Positions 1 to 6,770 of a stretch of 29,403 bases of DNA are shown piece after piece. A model generated the notes under the pieces. That model was not told the DNA's origin. It searched no databases and saw only the letters and a program-made list of their open reading frames with translations. Origin of the DNA: JAKAGZ01 sp964412105. Its GTDB lineage: Bacteria > Bacteroidota > Ignavibacteria > Ignavibacteriales > Ignavibacteriaceae. Each line of letters opens with the position of its first letter. Within the stretch, counting starts at the first letter, position 1. The stretch lies in assembly GCA_964412105.1 (NCBI GenBank), contig CAYPNM010000039.1:1-29403 (forward strand), written 5' to 3'. Made by a program: the position numbers and the translations under genes.

Positions 1-2596
1 CTGCGTCTTCACTCTGGGATACTTTTATAGTGTCACCATCCGAGAAATTGCCCATCAGCAATTCCTGCGAGAGCGGGTTGGTGAGGTATTTCTGTATCGT
101 TCTCTTCAAGGGTCTTGCACCGAATGTTACATCGTAACCAAGCTTTGCAAGCCAGTCTTTTGCCTCATTGTTCACCTCAAGAGTTATCTCCTTCTGTGCA
201 AGCATTTTCTGTACATATCTTAGTTGTATATCGACAATCTTTCTTATCTCGCTTCTTGTCAGCGGTTTGAAGAGCACAACCTCGTCAATTCTATTCAAAA
301 ATTCAGGGCGAATGGTTTTGCGTAGAAGATCAGTAAGCGTGTGCCTTAAATTGCCCATCACATTTTCCATATTCTCGTCGCTCACACCGTCGGTTTTTTC
401 CTGTATCAGGTGTGAACCAAGATTAGATGTCATAATAATTATCGTATTCTTGAAGTTTACAGTTCTACCCTGGTTGTCGGTCAATCTTCCGTCGTCGAGA
501 ACCTGCAGAAGAATATTGAAAACATCCGGGTGTGCTTTTTCAATTTCATCCAGCAGCACGACCGAATACGGACGCCTGCGGACTGCTTCTGTAAGCTGTC
601 CTCCCTCTTCGTAACCGATATATCCGGGAGGTGCGCCAATTAAACGAGACACGGAGAATTTTTCCATGTATTCAGACATGTCTATACGCACCATCGCGTG
701 CTCGTCATCGAAAAGAAATTCAGCCAGCGCACGAGCAAGTTCTGTTTTACCAACGCCTGTAGTGCCCAGAAATATAAATGAACCGATCGGACGATTCACA
801 TCCTGCAAGCCAGTACGCGATCTGCGAATTGCATTTGCAACCGCATAAACTGCGTCTTCCTGTCCGACCACTCTCTGGTGAAGTTCATCCTCCAGTCTGA
901 GCAACTTGCTTCTTTCGCTTTCGAGCATTCTGCTGACGGGAATGCCGGTCCATTTTGCTACAACTTCCGCAATATCCTCAGCATCGACTTCTTCCTTCAG
1001 CATCTTTTTGTCTTTCTGAATTTTTACCAGCTCTCCGGATTCGTACTTCAAAGCTTTTTCGAGTTCAGCAATTCTACCGTAACGAAGTTCCGCAACTTTA
1101 CCGAGATTGCCCTCGCGCTCGAATTTATCGGCCATAGTTTTCGTGTTGTCTATCTCGCTTTTCATCGCACGAATCTTTTGAATCTTTTCTTTTTCAAGAT
1201 TCCAGTGCATTCTATACTTGTTTCTGTCTTCTTCGAGGTCGCCCAGTTCCTTTTTCAATTCCTGGAGTCTTTTTGCAGAAGCTTCGTCTTTTTCACGCTT
1301 CAATGCTTCTCTTTCGATCTCAAGCTGTTTAATTTTTCTTTCAAGCGCATCGAGTTCTTCAGGCATAGAGTCAATTTCAATTCTTAGTTTCGATGCAGCC
1401 TCATCAACCAGGTCTATTGCCTTATCCGGCAGAAACCTGTCCGTTATGTAGCGGTGGGAAAGCTGTGCAGCTGCAACTATTGCAGCATCGGTAATGCGCA
1501 CGCCGTGATGCACTTCGTACCTTTCACGGAGTCCGCGCAGAATAGAAATAGTATCTTCCTCAGTCGGTTCGGTCACAAGCACGGGCTGAAATCTTCTCTC
1601 AAGCGCAGCGTCTTTTTCAATATGTTTTTTATATTCCGATAAGGTTGTAGCACCGATTGCGTGCAGTTCGCCTCTAGCAAGTGCAGGCTTCAAAATATTC
1701 GCAGCGTCCATTGCTCCAGTTGCAGCGCCGGCGCCGACGAGCGTGTGAAGCTCATCTATAAATAGAATAATCTCGCCTTTTGATTCCTGTACTTCTTTTA
1801 AGAGAGCTTTCATTCTTTCTTCGAACTGTCCACGGAATTGTGTGCCCGCAACCATAGCGCCCAAATCAAGAGCTACTATTTTTTTTGTTTTTAAATTTTC
1901 AGGTACATCGCCAGAGACGATTCTGTGTGCAATTCCTTCGGCGATAGCGGTTTTACCAACACCGGGCTCACCGATCAATACAGGATTGTTCTTTGTTCTT
2001 CTTGAAAGCACCTGCAGCACTCTTCTGATTTCCTCATCGCGACCGATAACCGGGTCGAGTTTTCCTGCACGAGCGAGTTCGTTCAGGTCCTTGCCGTATT
2101 TCTGCAAAGCCTGATAAGTGTCTTCCGGGTTTTGGGATGTAACTCTCTGACTGCCGCGTACGTCTTTCAGTGCAGCTAAAATTTCAGTTTTGGAAATGCC
2201 GTTGTCGCGAAGGAGCTGTCCTGTTTTTCCTTCACTTTCAGCTAATCCTATTAAAATATGTTCGGATGAGACATATTCATCTTTAAGGTTTTTAGCTTCA
2301 TCTGCAGCGGTATCGAAAAGTTTGCCGGTAGTTTGCGACATCTGCTGGTTGCCGATGCCTGTACCGCTCACTTTCGGCAGTTTTTCGAGCATATCGTTAA
2401 TTTTAATTTTTACCGCGTTTACATTTCCGCCAGTTTTCTGCATAATCGTGTCGGCAATATTTCCCTTTTCCTGGATCAATGCCGCGAGAATATGTTCGGG
2501 CTCTAATATCTGATTATTATAATTCTGCGCAATCTCTATCGCATTCTGTATAGTTTCCTGCGCCTTAACTGTTAATTTATTTGGATTAAATTGCAT
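1..2596 (-). CDS. clpB: ATP-dependent disaggregase ClpB (3' end cut by window edge)
   Basis: AAA+ protein disaggregase of the Hsp100 family that threads aggregated proteins through a hexameric pore, normally with DnaK/DnaJ. Translating the minus strand from ATG 2596 gives an N-terminus beginning MQFNPNKLTVKAQETI, typical of ClpB. There are two AAA+ modules. The first has Walker A GEPGVGKT at residues 209-216 and Walker B FIDELHTLVGAGAATG. The second has Walker A GTTGVGKT at 611-618 (the family usually has GPTGVGKT) and Walker B VVLLDEIEKAHPDVF. A charged coiled-coil M-domain lies at about 400-530. The frame stays open for about 865 codons, through GARPLKRTIQKYL, so only a few C-terminal residues are outside the window. 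The start is supported by AGAGGTGA just upstream. It is the last gene of the minus-strand chaperone block, 164 bp after htpG. Confidence 0.97.
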   Translation of the reverse strand, partial: MQFNPNKLTVKAQETIQNAIEIAQNYNNQILEPEHILAALIQEKGNIADTIMQKTGGNVNAVKIKINDMLEKLPKVSGTGIGNQQMSQTTGKLFDTAADEAKNLKDEYVSSEHILIGLAESEGKTGQLLRDNGISKTEILAALKDVRGSQRVTSQNPEDTYQALQKYGKDLNELARAGKLDPVIGRDEEIRRVLQVLSRRTKNNPVLIGEPGVGKTAIAEGIAHRIVSGDVPENLKTKKIVALDLGAMVAGTQFRGQFEERMKALLKEVQESKGEIILFIDELHTLVGAGAATGAMDAANILKPALARGELHAIGATTLSEYKKHIEKDAALERRFQPVLVTEPTEEDTISILRGLRERYEVHHGVRITDAAIVAAAQLSHRYITDRFLPDKAIDLVDEAASKLRIEIDSMPEELDALERKIKQLEIEREALKREKDEASAKRLQELKKELGDLEEDRNKYRMHWNLEKEKIQKIRAMKSEIDNTKTMADKFEREGNLGKVAELRYGRIAELEKALKYESGELVKIQKDKKMLKEEVDAEDIAEVVAKWTGIPVSRMLESERSKLLRLEDELHQRVVGQEDAVYAVANAIRRSRTGLQDVNRPIGSFIFLGTTGVGKTELARALAEFLFDDEHAMVRIDMSEYMEKFSVSRLIGAPPGYIGYEEGGQLTEAVRRRPYSVVLLDEIEKAHPDVFNILLQVLDDGRLTDNQGRTVNFKNTIIIMTSNLGSHLIQEKTDGVSDENMENVMGNLRHTLTDLLRKTIRPEFLNRIDEVVLFKPLTRSEIRKIVDIQLRYVQKMLAQKEITLEVNNEAKDWLAKLGYDVTFGARPLKRTIQKYLTNPLSQELLMGNFSDGDTIKVSQSEDA

Positions 2597-2622
2597 ATTA
2601 TTTCACCTCTTTGCATCGTCGC

Positions 2623-2740
2623 GTCATTTGGAACCTCACCTTTTTGGAGTGAGAAATCCTTGCGCTTGATATTTAAGATTTCTCCCCGCTATTGCGGGAC
2701 AAGCAATCGCCCGGCAAATGCCGGACTCCTTCGAAATGAC
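2623..2740. repeat. Palindromic intergenic element between htpG and clpB
   Basis: The outer arms GTCATTT (2623-2629) and AAATGAC (2734-2740) are perfect inverted repeats. They enclose two perfect hairpins: CCCGC-TATT-GCGGG at 2685-2698 and CCGGCA-AA-TGCCGG at 2711-2724. The segment GATTTCTCCCC also occurs in the next intergenic gap, which marks it as a dispersed repeat family. Its placement inside the chaperone block suggests a role in mRNA processing or partial termination, but that is inference. Confidence 0.7.
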
Positions 2741-2760
2741 ACGTCTGTTCTTCCGTCTTC

Positions 2761-4671
2761 TTACTTCTGTATCTTCTCAGTATACATCTCACTCGACTGC
2801 TCGAGTGTTTTGTTTATCCTATTCACAAGCTTATGAGGATCCGTAAGATCACCTGAAAGTAATTGTGCGGCTTCGAACAGTTCCTCGACTGTGTTTGTTA
2901 TGTATTCATCTTTTGAACTTGCCTTGAACACTTTCAAAAGATTTCTAATGAGCTTGTGATCCCTGTTTATTTCGAAAGCTTTCTTCTGCACACTCATATC
3001 TTTGTTAGCCATTCTCATAATTTTCTGCATCTGTGATGACATCGTATCATCTGGATTTACGAGTACACAGGGACTATCGCTCAATCTCTTTGATTCTTTT
3101 ACTTCTGTTACCCTGTCTCCGAGAATATCCTTTATTCTCGCGAGCAGGCTGTCAAAATGTTTTGTGTCGTCTTTGCTTAATTCTTCCGGTTTATCTTTTT
3201 TCTCTCCGCTGTCCTCGAATTTATCAAGTTTGCCAAGGTCAACGGTGTCGACTGATTTGAAATCATAATCTTTAAATTTCCTGATCGAACTTATTACAAA
3301 TTCATCCAGTGGATCATACAGGTAGAAAACTTCCAGTCCTTTCTTCTTGAATATTTCCATATGAGGATCCTGCTCGATCGCTTCCCTGCTGCTTCCGAAG
3401 GCGTAGTAAATTTCCTTCTGATCTTTCTTGAATCTGGAGACATAATCCTCGAGTGAAGTCAGTCCTTTGTCATCCTTATCGTTGGAGGAATTAAATCTCA
3501 ACAGCTGCTGATATTTTTCGGCGTTAGTAAAATCTGTATAGCCTAATTTGAAATACCTTCCGTGTTCTTTCCAGAATTCCGCATACTCTTTCGGTTTATC
3601 CTTGGCCTTATCTATTAAATAAGATAGAACCTGGCTAGTAACAGTATTGGAAATTTTTGTAAAAATTATATTCTCCTGCAGAGTCTCCCTTGAGATATTT
3701 AATGGAAGATCTTCCGAATCAACAACACCTTTAACAAAGTTCAAATATTCCGGGAGCAGATCCTTGTTTTTATGCTGAATCAAAACTCTTCTTACATAAA
3801 GATCGAGACCATAGTCTTCCCTGTTCATGCCGAAGAAATCGAAATTCTTTTTGGGGATAAAGAGCAGGCTATGAAACTGTATCGGCGCATCGACGGACTT
3901 GTGAATAATATCCATCGGCTCTTCGTTGTCATAAGTAAGGAACTTATAAAACTCAACGTACTGTTCTTTTTTAACGCTGCTTTTCGGCTCTCTCCAGATA
4001 GCTGAAATTGTATTTACCTTTTCCTTTTCAAGATAAATAGGAAATTGTATGAAATTCGAGTGTTTTTTAATGACGGTTTCCAGCCTGTATTTTTCGGCAA
4101 AATCCTTTGTATCTTCTTTCAGATGAATTTCAATTGTTGTCCCACGGGGAAGCTTTTCCTCAAGGCCGGCAATTTCATAGCTGCCGAGTCCATCAGAGAT
4201 CCATTCAACGGGAGTCTCATCTTTCAGGTAGGATTTTGATTTTATTACGACTTTATCAGCAACCATAAAAACGGAGTAAAAACCGACTCCGAACTTCCCT
4301 ATTATATTGTTGGCATCCGCCTTATTATCCTTCAAACTCTTTATAAAATCAGCAGTTCCGGATTTTGCGATAGTGCCGATATTTTTAATAAGCTCATCTT
4401 TTGTCATGCCGATCCCAGTGTCGGAAACGGTTAAAAGCTTTTTCTTTTCATCGAAATTAACCCTTATTTCAAGGGGTAGATCCTTATCGGCAATTTCGGT
4501 TCCCTTTGTAGATTCAAATCTTAATTTATCCAGTGCATCAGATGAATTAGATATCAATTCGCGCAGAAATATTTCCCTGCTTGTGTAGAGTGAATGTACA
4601 AGTATATCAAGAAGCTGTTTTACTTCCGCTTTAAATTCATATTTCTTAGTTGTTGTCTGCTCTGAACTCAT
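2761..4671 (-). CDS. htpG: Molecular chaperone HtpG (bacterial Hsp90)
   Basis: Cytosolic homodimeric Hsp90 ATPase acting late in client folding and in protein remodelling. The 636-residue product has the family's usual length. The N-terminal GHKL ATPase domain shows the helix around residues 34-52 (IFLRELISNSSDALDKLRF), DTGIGMT at 84-90 and the lid motif GKFGVGFYS at 125-133. The middle domain carries LPLNISRETLQ, which supplies the arginine used in ATP hydrolysis in this family. A C-terminal dimerisation region follows. The start at 4671 is preceded by GGAGAAAA at normal spacing. It lies between the J-protein gene and clpB on the same strand; both flanking gaps hold palindromic repeats, so co-transcription with partial processing is plausible. 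No CIRCE element was seen upstream. Confidence 0.98.
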   Translation of the reverse strand: MSSEQTTTKKYEFKAEVKQLLDILVHSLYTSREIFLRELISNSSDALDKLRFESTKGTEIADKDLPLEIRVNFDEKKKLLTVSDTGIGMTKDELIKNIGTIAKSGTADFIKSLKDNKADANNIIGKFGVGFYSVFMVADKVVIKSKSYLKDETPVEWISDGLGSYEIAGLEEKLPRGTTIEIHLKEDTKDFAEKYRLETVIKKHSNFIQFPIYLEKEKVNTISAIWREPKSSVKKEQYVEFYKFLTYDNEEPMDIIHKSVDAPIQFHSLLFIPKKNFDFFGMNREDYGLDLYVRRVLIQHKNKDLLPEYLNFVKGVVDSEDLPLNISRETLQENIIFTKISNTVTSQVLSYLIDKAKDKPKEYAEFWKEHGRYFKLGYTDFTNAEKYQQLLRFNSSNDKDDKGLTSLEDYVSRFKKDQKEIYYAFGSSREAIEQDPHMEIFKKKGLEVFYLYDPLDEFVISSIRKFKDYDFKSVDTVDLGKLDKFEDSGEKKDKPEELSKDDTKHFDSLLARIKDILGDRVTEVKESKRLSDSPCVLVNPDDTMSSQMQKIMRMANKDMSVQKKAFEINRDHKLIRNLLKVFKASSKDEYITNTVEELFEAAQLLSGDLTDPHKLVNRINKTLEQSSEMYTEKIQK

Positions 4672-4720
4672 TAGATTTTCTCCATGTTTTTGTTACAAAA
4701 TAAACTTTATTATTTCTGCC

Positions 4721-4816
4721 ATTTCGAAGGAGCTAAGCAATTGAGAACTCTTTTGGTTAATTGTGACGAATAAGATTTCTCCCCCGACCAGCCTTTCGGC
4801 AGATCGGGATCGAAAT
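4721..4816. repeat. Palindromic intergenic element between cbpA and htpG
   Basis: The outer arms ATTTCGA (4721-4727) and TCGAAAT (4810-4816) form a perfect 7-bp inverted repeat. An inner hairpin pairs CCGACCAGCC (4784-4793) with GGCAGATCGG (4798-4807) around a TTTC loop, with 8 of 10 positions paired. It shares GATTTCTCCCC and the CGAAATGACA end with the element at 2623-2740, so the two appear to be diverged copies of one family. Confidence 0.65.
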
Positions 4817-4820
4817 GACA

Positions 4821-5765
4821 TTACTTTCTTATTTCTTTTAATTTCTCAAATAACTCAATTTCCTGTTTGGATAATTTCTTTGGAACGTTCACCATAACCT
4901 TCACAAACAAGTCTCCTCTTGAGGCCGGATCGCCGGTTCTTGCCATACCCATTCCTCTTAATCTCAAAGTGGCGCCGCTGTCGGTTCCTTTATCTATTGT
5001 AATCATCAATCTTTTTCCATCGATAGTTTCAATTTTTTCTTTTCCGCCCAATACAGCCGTGTAAAGGTCCACATTCAGATTGAAGTAAAGGTCATCCCCC
5101 TTTCTTTCAAACCAAGGGTGATCGGTTATATGAATTTTTAAATAAAGATCGCCTTTGGCACCGCCACTTCTTCCCTGTCCGCCAAGACCTTTCAATCTTA
5201 ATTTCTGTCCTTCCTGAATTCCGGGAGTAATTTTAACTTTAATTTTTTGTTTATCAACCTTTAATTGTCTTTCACTGCCCCTGTGGGCCTCTTCAAGTGT
5301 AACATTCAAAGTTGATTCGTAGTCGCTACCTTTTTGTGCCGGCGCAGCTCCACCGAAAGGGGAGCCTCCTCTAGCGGATCTGAATCCGCCTCCGAAAAAG
5401 CTCTCGAAGAAATCAGAAAAGCCCCCGACATTGCCAAACAAATCGTTAATATTGCCGGAGTATTGATAGTTTCCTCCACCGCCGGCACCGCCGAAGTTTC
5501 TGAAAAAGTCATTAGCATTAGCGCCGCCTGCGTGCTGGTACTGTTTCCAGTTAGCGCCTAGAGTATCATATTTTTTTCTTTTCTCCGGATCGCTTAAAAC
5601 CTCATTTGCTTCTGTAATCTCTTTAAATTTTTCTTCATAAGCTTTGTTATCCGGATTGCGGTCCGGGTGATACTTCATTGCAAGCTTGCGAAAAGCTTTT
5701 TTGATTTCTTCAGTAGTAGCGTTTTTATCAACGCCAAGTATTTTATAATAATCTTTAAATTCCAT
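4821..5765 (-). CDS. cbpA: J-domain co-chaperone, CbpA-like (class B DnaJ)
   Basis: Hsp40 co-chaperone that would stimulate DnaK ATPase and deliver substrates. The J-domain occupies residues 1-70 with the catalytic HPD tripeptide at 33-35 (KYHPDRNPD). A long Gly/Phe-rich linker follows at about 78-145, then two beta-sandwich substrate-binding domains ending in the VNVPKKLSKQEIELFEKL region. The four CXXCXGXG zinc-finger repeats of class A DnaJ are absent, so this is a CbpA/DnaJ2-type protein rather than the housekeeping DnaJ; 314 residues fits that class. No good Shine-Dalgarno precedes ATG 5765, but a strong hairpin lies 20-46 bp upstream. It sits between hsp20 and htpG on the same strand. 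No dnaK is in the window, so its partner must be encoded elsewhere. Confidence 0.93.
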   Translation of the reverse strand: MEFKDYYKILGVDKNATTEEIKKAFRKLAMKYHPDRNPDNKAYEEKFKEITEANEVLSDPEKRKKYDTLGANWKQYQHAGGANANDFFRNFGGAGGGGNYQYSGNINDLFGNVGGFSDFFESFFGGGFRSARGGSPFGGAAPAQKGSDYESTLNVTLEEAHRGSERQLKVDKQKIKVKITPGIQEGQKLRLKGLGGQGRSGGAKGDLYLKIHITDHPWFERKGDDLYFNLNVDLYTAVLGGKEKIETIDGKRLMITIDKGTDSGATLRLRGMGMARTGDPASRGDLFVKVMVNVPKKLSKQEIELFEKLKEIRK

Positions 5766-5784
5766 AATTGTATTTATAACAGAA

Positions 5785-5811
5785 AAGGGTAACTGTAATT
5801 TAGTTACCCTT
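5785..5811 (-). terminator. Hairpin between hsp20 and the J-protein gene (attenuator or processing site)
   Basis: AAGGGTAACT (5785-5794) pairs perfectly with AGTTACCCTT (5802-5811) around a 7-nt loop. Read on the minus strand, the stem is followed by a short T-rich run (TTCTGTTATAAA). This looks like a weak intrinsic terminator or an mRNA-stabilising 3' stem for hsp20, which would let hsp20 be expressed above the downstream genes. The tract of T residues is too broken for a confident full terminator. Confidence 0.55.
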
Positions 5812-5841
5812 CCCGAGAATTATTAACTAAACCGTTGTTAA

Positions 5842-6303
5842 TTACTTTACTTTTATTTCAAGCTCTTTCGGTTTTGCTTCCTCTGATTTCGGGACTGTGA
5901 TCGTTAACTGACCGTCTTTAAATTCAGCATTGATCTTGTCAGCCTGAATGGTCTGAGGAAGAGTAAATGATCTAAAATATTTTCCGTAAGTTCTTTCAAT
6001 TCTGTGATACTTCGAATCCTTATCTTCCTTTTCCTGTTTCCTTTCACCGCTTATAATAAGCTCACCATCATGAAAATTTAATTTCAGATTTTCTTTAGAA
6101 ACACCGGGAAGATCCATCTTCAAAATATACTGATCTTTATTCTCGCTGATGTCAGTCAATGGTGACCATACAGCATTCTCCAAGTCCTCGTTCATTGAGC
6201 TGTCATCAAAACCGAACCTGCTGTTGAATGTATTGAATAACTTGTTGAACTCACGCTCAACGTTTAATAACTCTCTAGCCGGATTCCATTTTACGAGTGT
6301 CAT
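5842..6303 (-). CDS. Small heat-shock protein, Hsp20/alpha-crystallin family
   Basis: ATP-independent holdase that forms large oligomers and keeps unfolding proteins refoldable. The 153-residue product starts MTLVKWNPARELLNVEREF, a typical bacterial sHsp start. The alpha-crystallin domain spans about residues 45-140, with the signatures DGELIISGERKQE and AEFKDGQLTITVPK. The C-terminal tail ELEIKVK carries the I-x-I/V motif that docks into neighbouring subunits. The start at 6303 is fixed by a perfect AGGAGGT (6310-6316), the strongest ribosome-binding site in the window. It is the first gene of the chaperone block and faces a 467-bp non-coding region. A palindromic hairpin follows the gene. 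Class A/B sHsp sub-assignment is not attempted. Confidence 0.95.
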   Translation of the reverse strand: MTLVKWNPARELLNVEREFNKLFNTFNSRFGFDDSSMNEDLENAVWSPLTDISENKDQYILKMDLPGVSKENLKLNFHDGELIISGERKQEKEDKDSKYHRIERTYGKYFRSFTLPQTIQADKINAEFKDGQLTITVPKSEEAKPKELEIKVK

Positions 6304-6383
6304 AATAACACCTCCTGTTTATAAAATCGTTTAATATTAAAGTATTTTAATATATTTATTTTTTCTATAGTCACTATTAAGAA

Positions 6384-6399
6384 GACAACATGTATGCCA
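6384..6399 (-). promoter_or_regulatory. Possible sigma-54-type promoter of the chaperone block
   Basis: Read on the minus strand this is TGGCATACATGTTGTC. The -24 box TGGCA and the -12 TTG have the exact spacing of the sigma-54 consensus TGGCAC-N5-TTGCA, but the -12 GC is GT. It would give a leader of roughly 70 nt before hsp20. A single degenerate match found by eye can be chance; a sigma-70-type promoter is not excluded. Confidence 0.25.
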
Positions 6400-6467
6400 T
6401 TTGCCGAAAACCCCGTAATCCATTATAAATAAATAAGTTATGGGAAAGTTTGTGTTAGGTGATATGT

Positions 6468-6544
6468 CTGCCAATTTGTCAGGTTTTTTGTCTATAAGAT
6501 ACATCAGTAGGAAATTTCTGACAAAAAGTATGACAAAATTTCAG
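6468..6544. promoter_or_regulatory. Operator- or enhancer-like inverted repeats upstream of hsp20
   Basis: CTGCCAATTTGTCAG (6468-6482) is an imperfect palindrome of the form CTGnCAAnTTGnCAG. About 30 bp further from hsp20, GAAATTT (6511-6517) and AAATTTC (6536-6542) flank two direct copies of TGACAAA (6519-6525 and 6531-6537). The grouped TGACAAA/TTTGTCA motifs, 165-240 bp from the hsp20 start, look like binding sites for a dimeric regulator. Which of the two divergent genes they serve cannot be told from sequence. Confidence 0.35.
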
Positions 6545-6770
6545 TCATGGTCAATGCCAGGGAAGATGCAGACTAAGCGGGTACTTACTACTATTTAAAG
6601 CGTTTTCAGAGCGTTTTCAGATACTTTTAATACAATCATAATGGAGCTTTCGTGAGATTTGCAGCAGCGGCTTAATTGTATATACACAGATCTGCTACGC
6701 AGCACCATTTCTGAATTGTTAATCGGAGCAAGAATAATTATTTTTGCAAGCTTATATAAAAGATCATTGC

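Larger units (their letters stand above)
6304..6770. promoter_or_regulatory. Divergent control region between hsp20 and mnmE
   Basis: This 467-bp stretch contains no credible coding frame on either strand. It must carry the promoters of the minus-strand chaperone block and of mnmE. It holds the hsp20 ribosome-binding site, an AT-rich hairpin at 6334-6353 (ATATTAAA-GTAT-TTTAATAT) in the hsp20 leader, a sigma-54-like site, several TGACAAA/TTTGTCA motifs, and an 11-bp perfect tandem repeat at 6600-6621 (GCGTTTTCAGA twice). No CIRCE, HAIR or sigma-32 consensus and no DnaA boxes were recognised. Confidence 0.6.

Noticed and set aside
168..2114. Open frames on the plus strand opposite clpB
   Set aside because: They are antisense shadows of the conserved ClpB reading frame; their translations are low-complexity and lack any domain.
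6304..6400. CIRCE, HAIR or sigma-32 heat-shock element before hsp20
   Set aside because: No TTAGCACTC/GAGTGCTAA pair, CTTGAGT repeat or CCCCAT-type -10 with matching -35 is present.
6744..6770. TTG start nine codons upstream for mnmE
   Set aside because: ATG 6771 gives the family-typical N-terminus and length; the extra residues match nothing expected in MnmE and have no better ribosome-binding site.
6304..6770. Replication origin in the hsp20-mnmE gap
   Set aside because: The parS pair suggested origin proximity, but no TTATNCACA-type DnaA boxes or AT-rich 13-mer array were found here.
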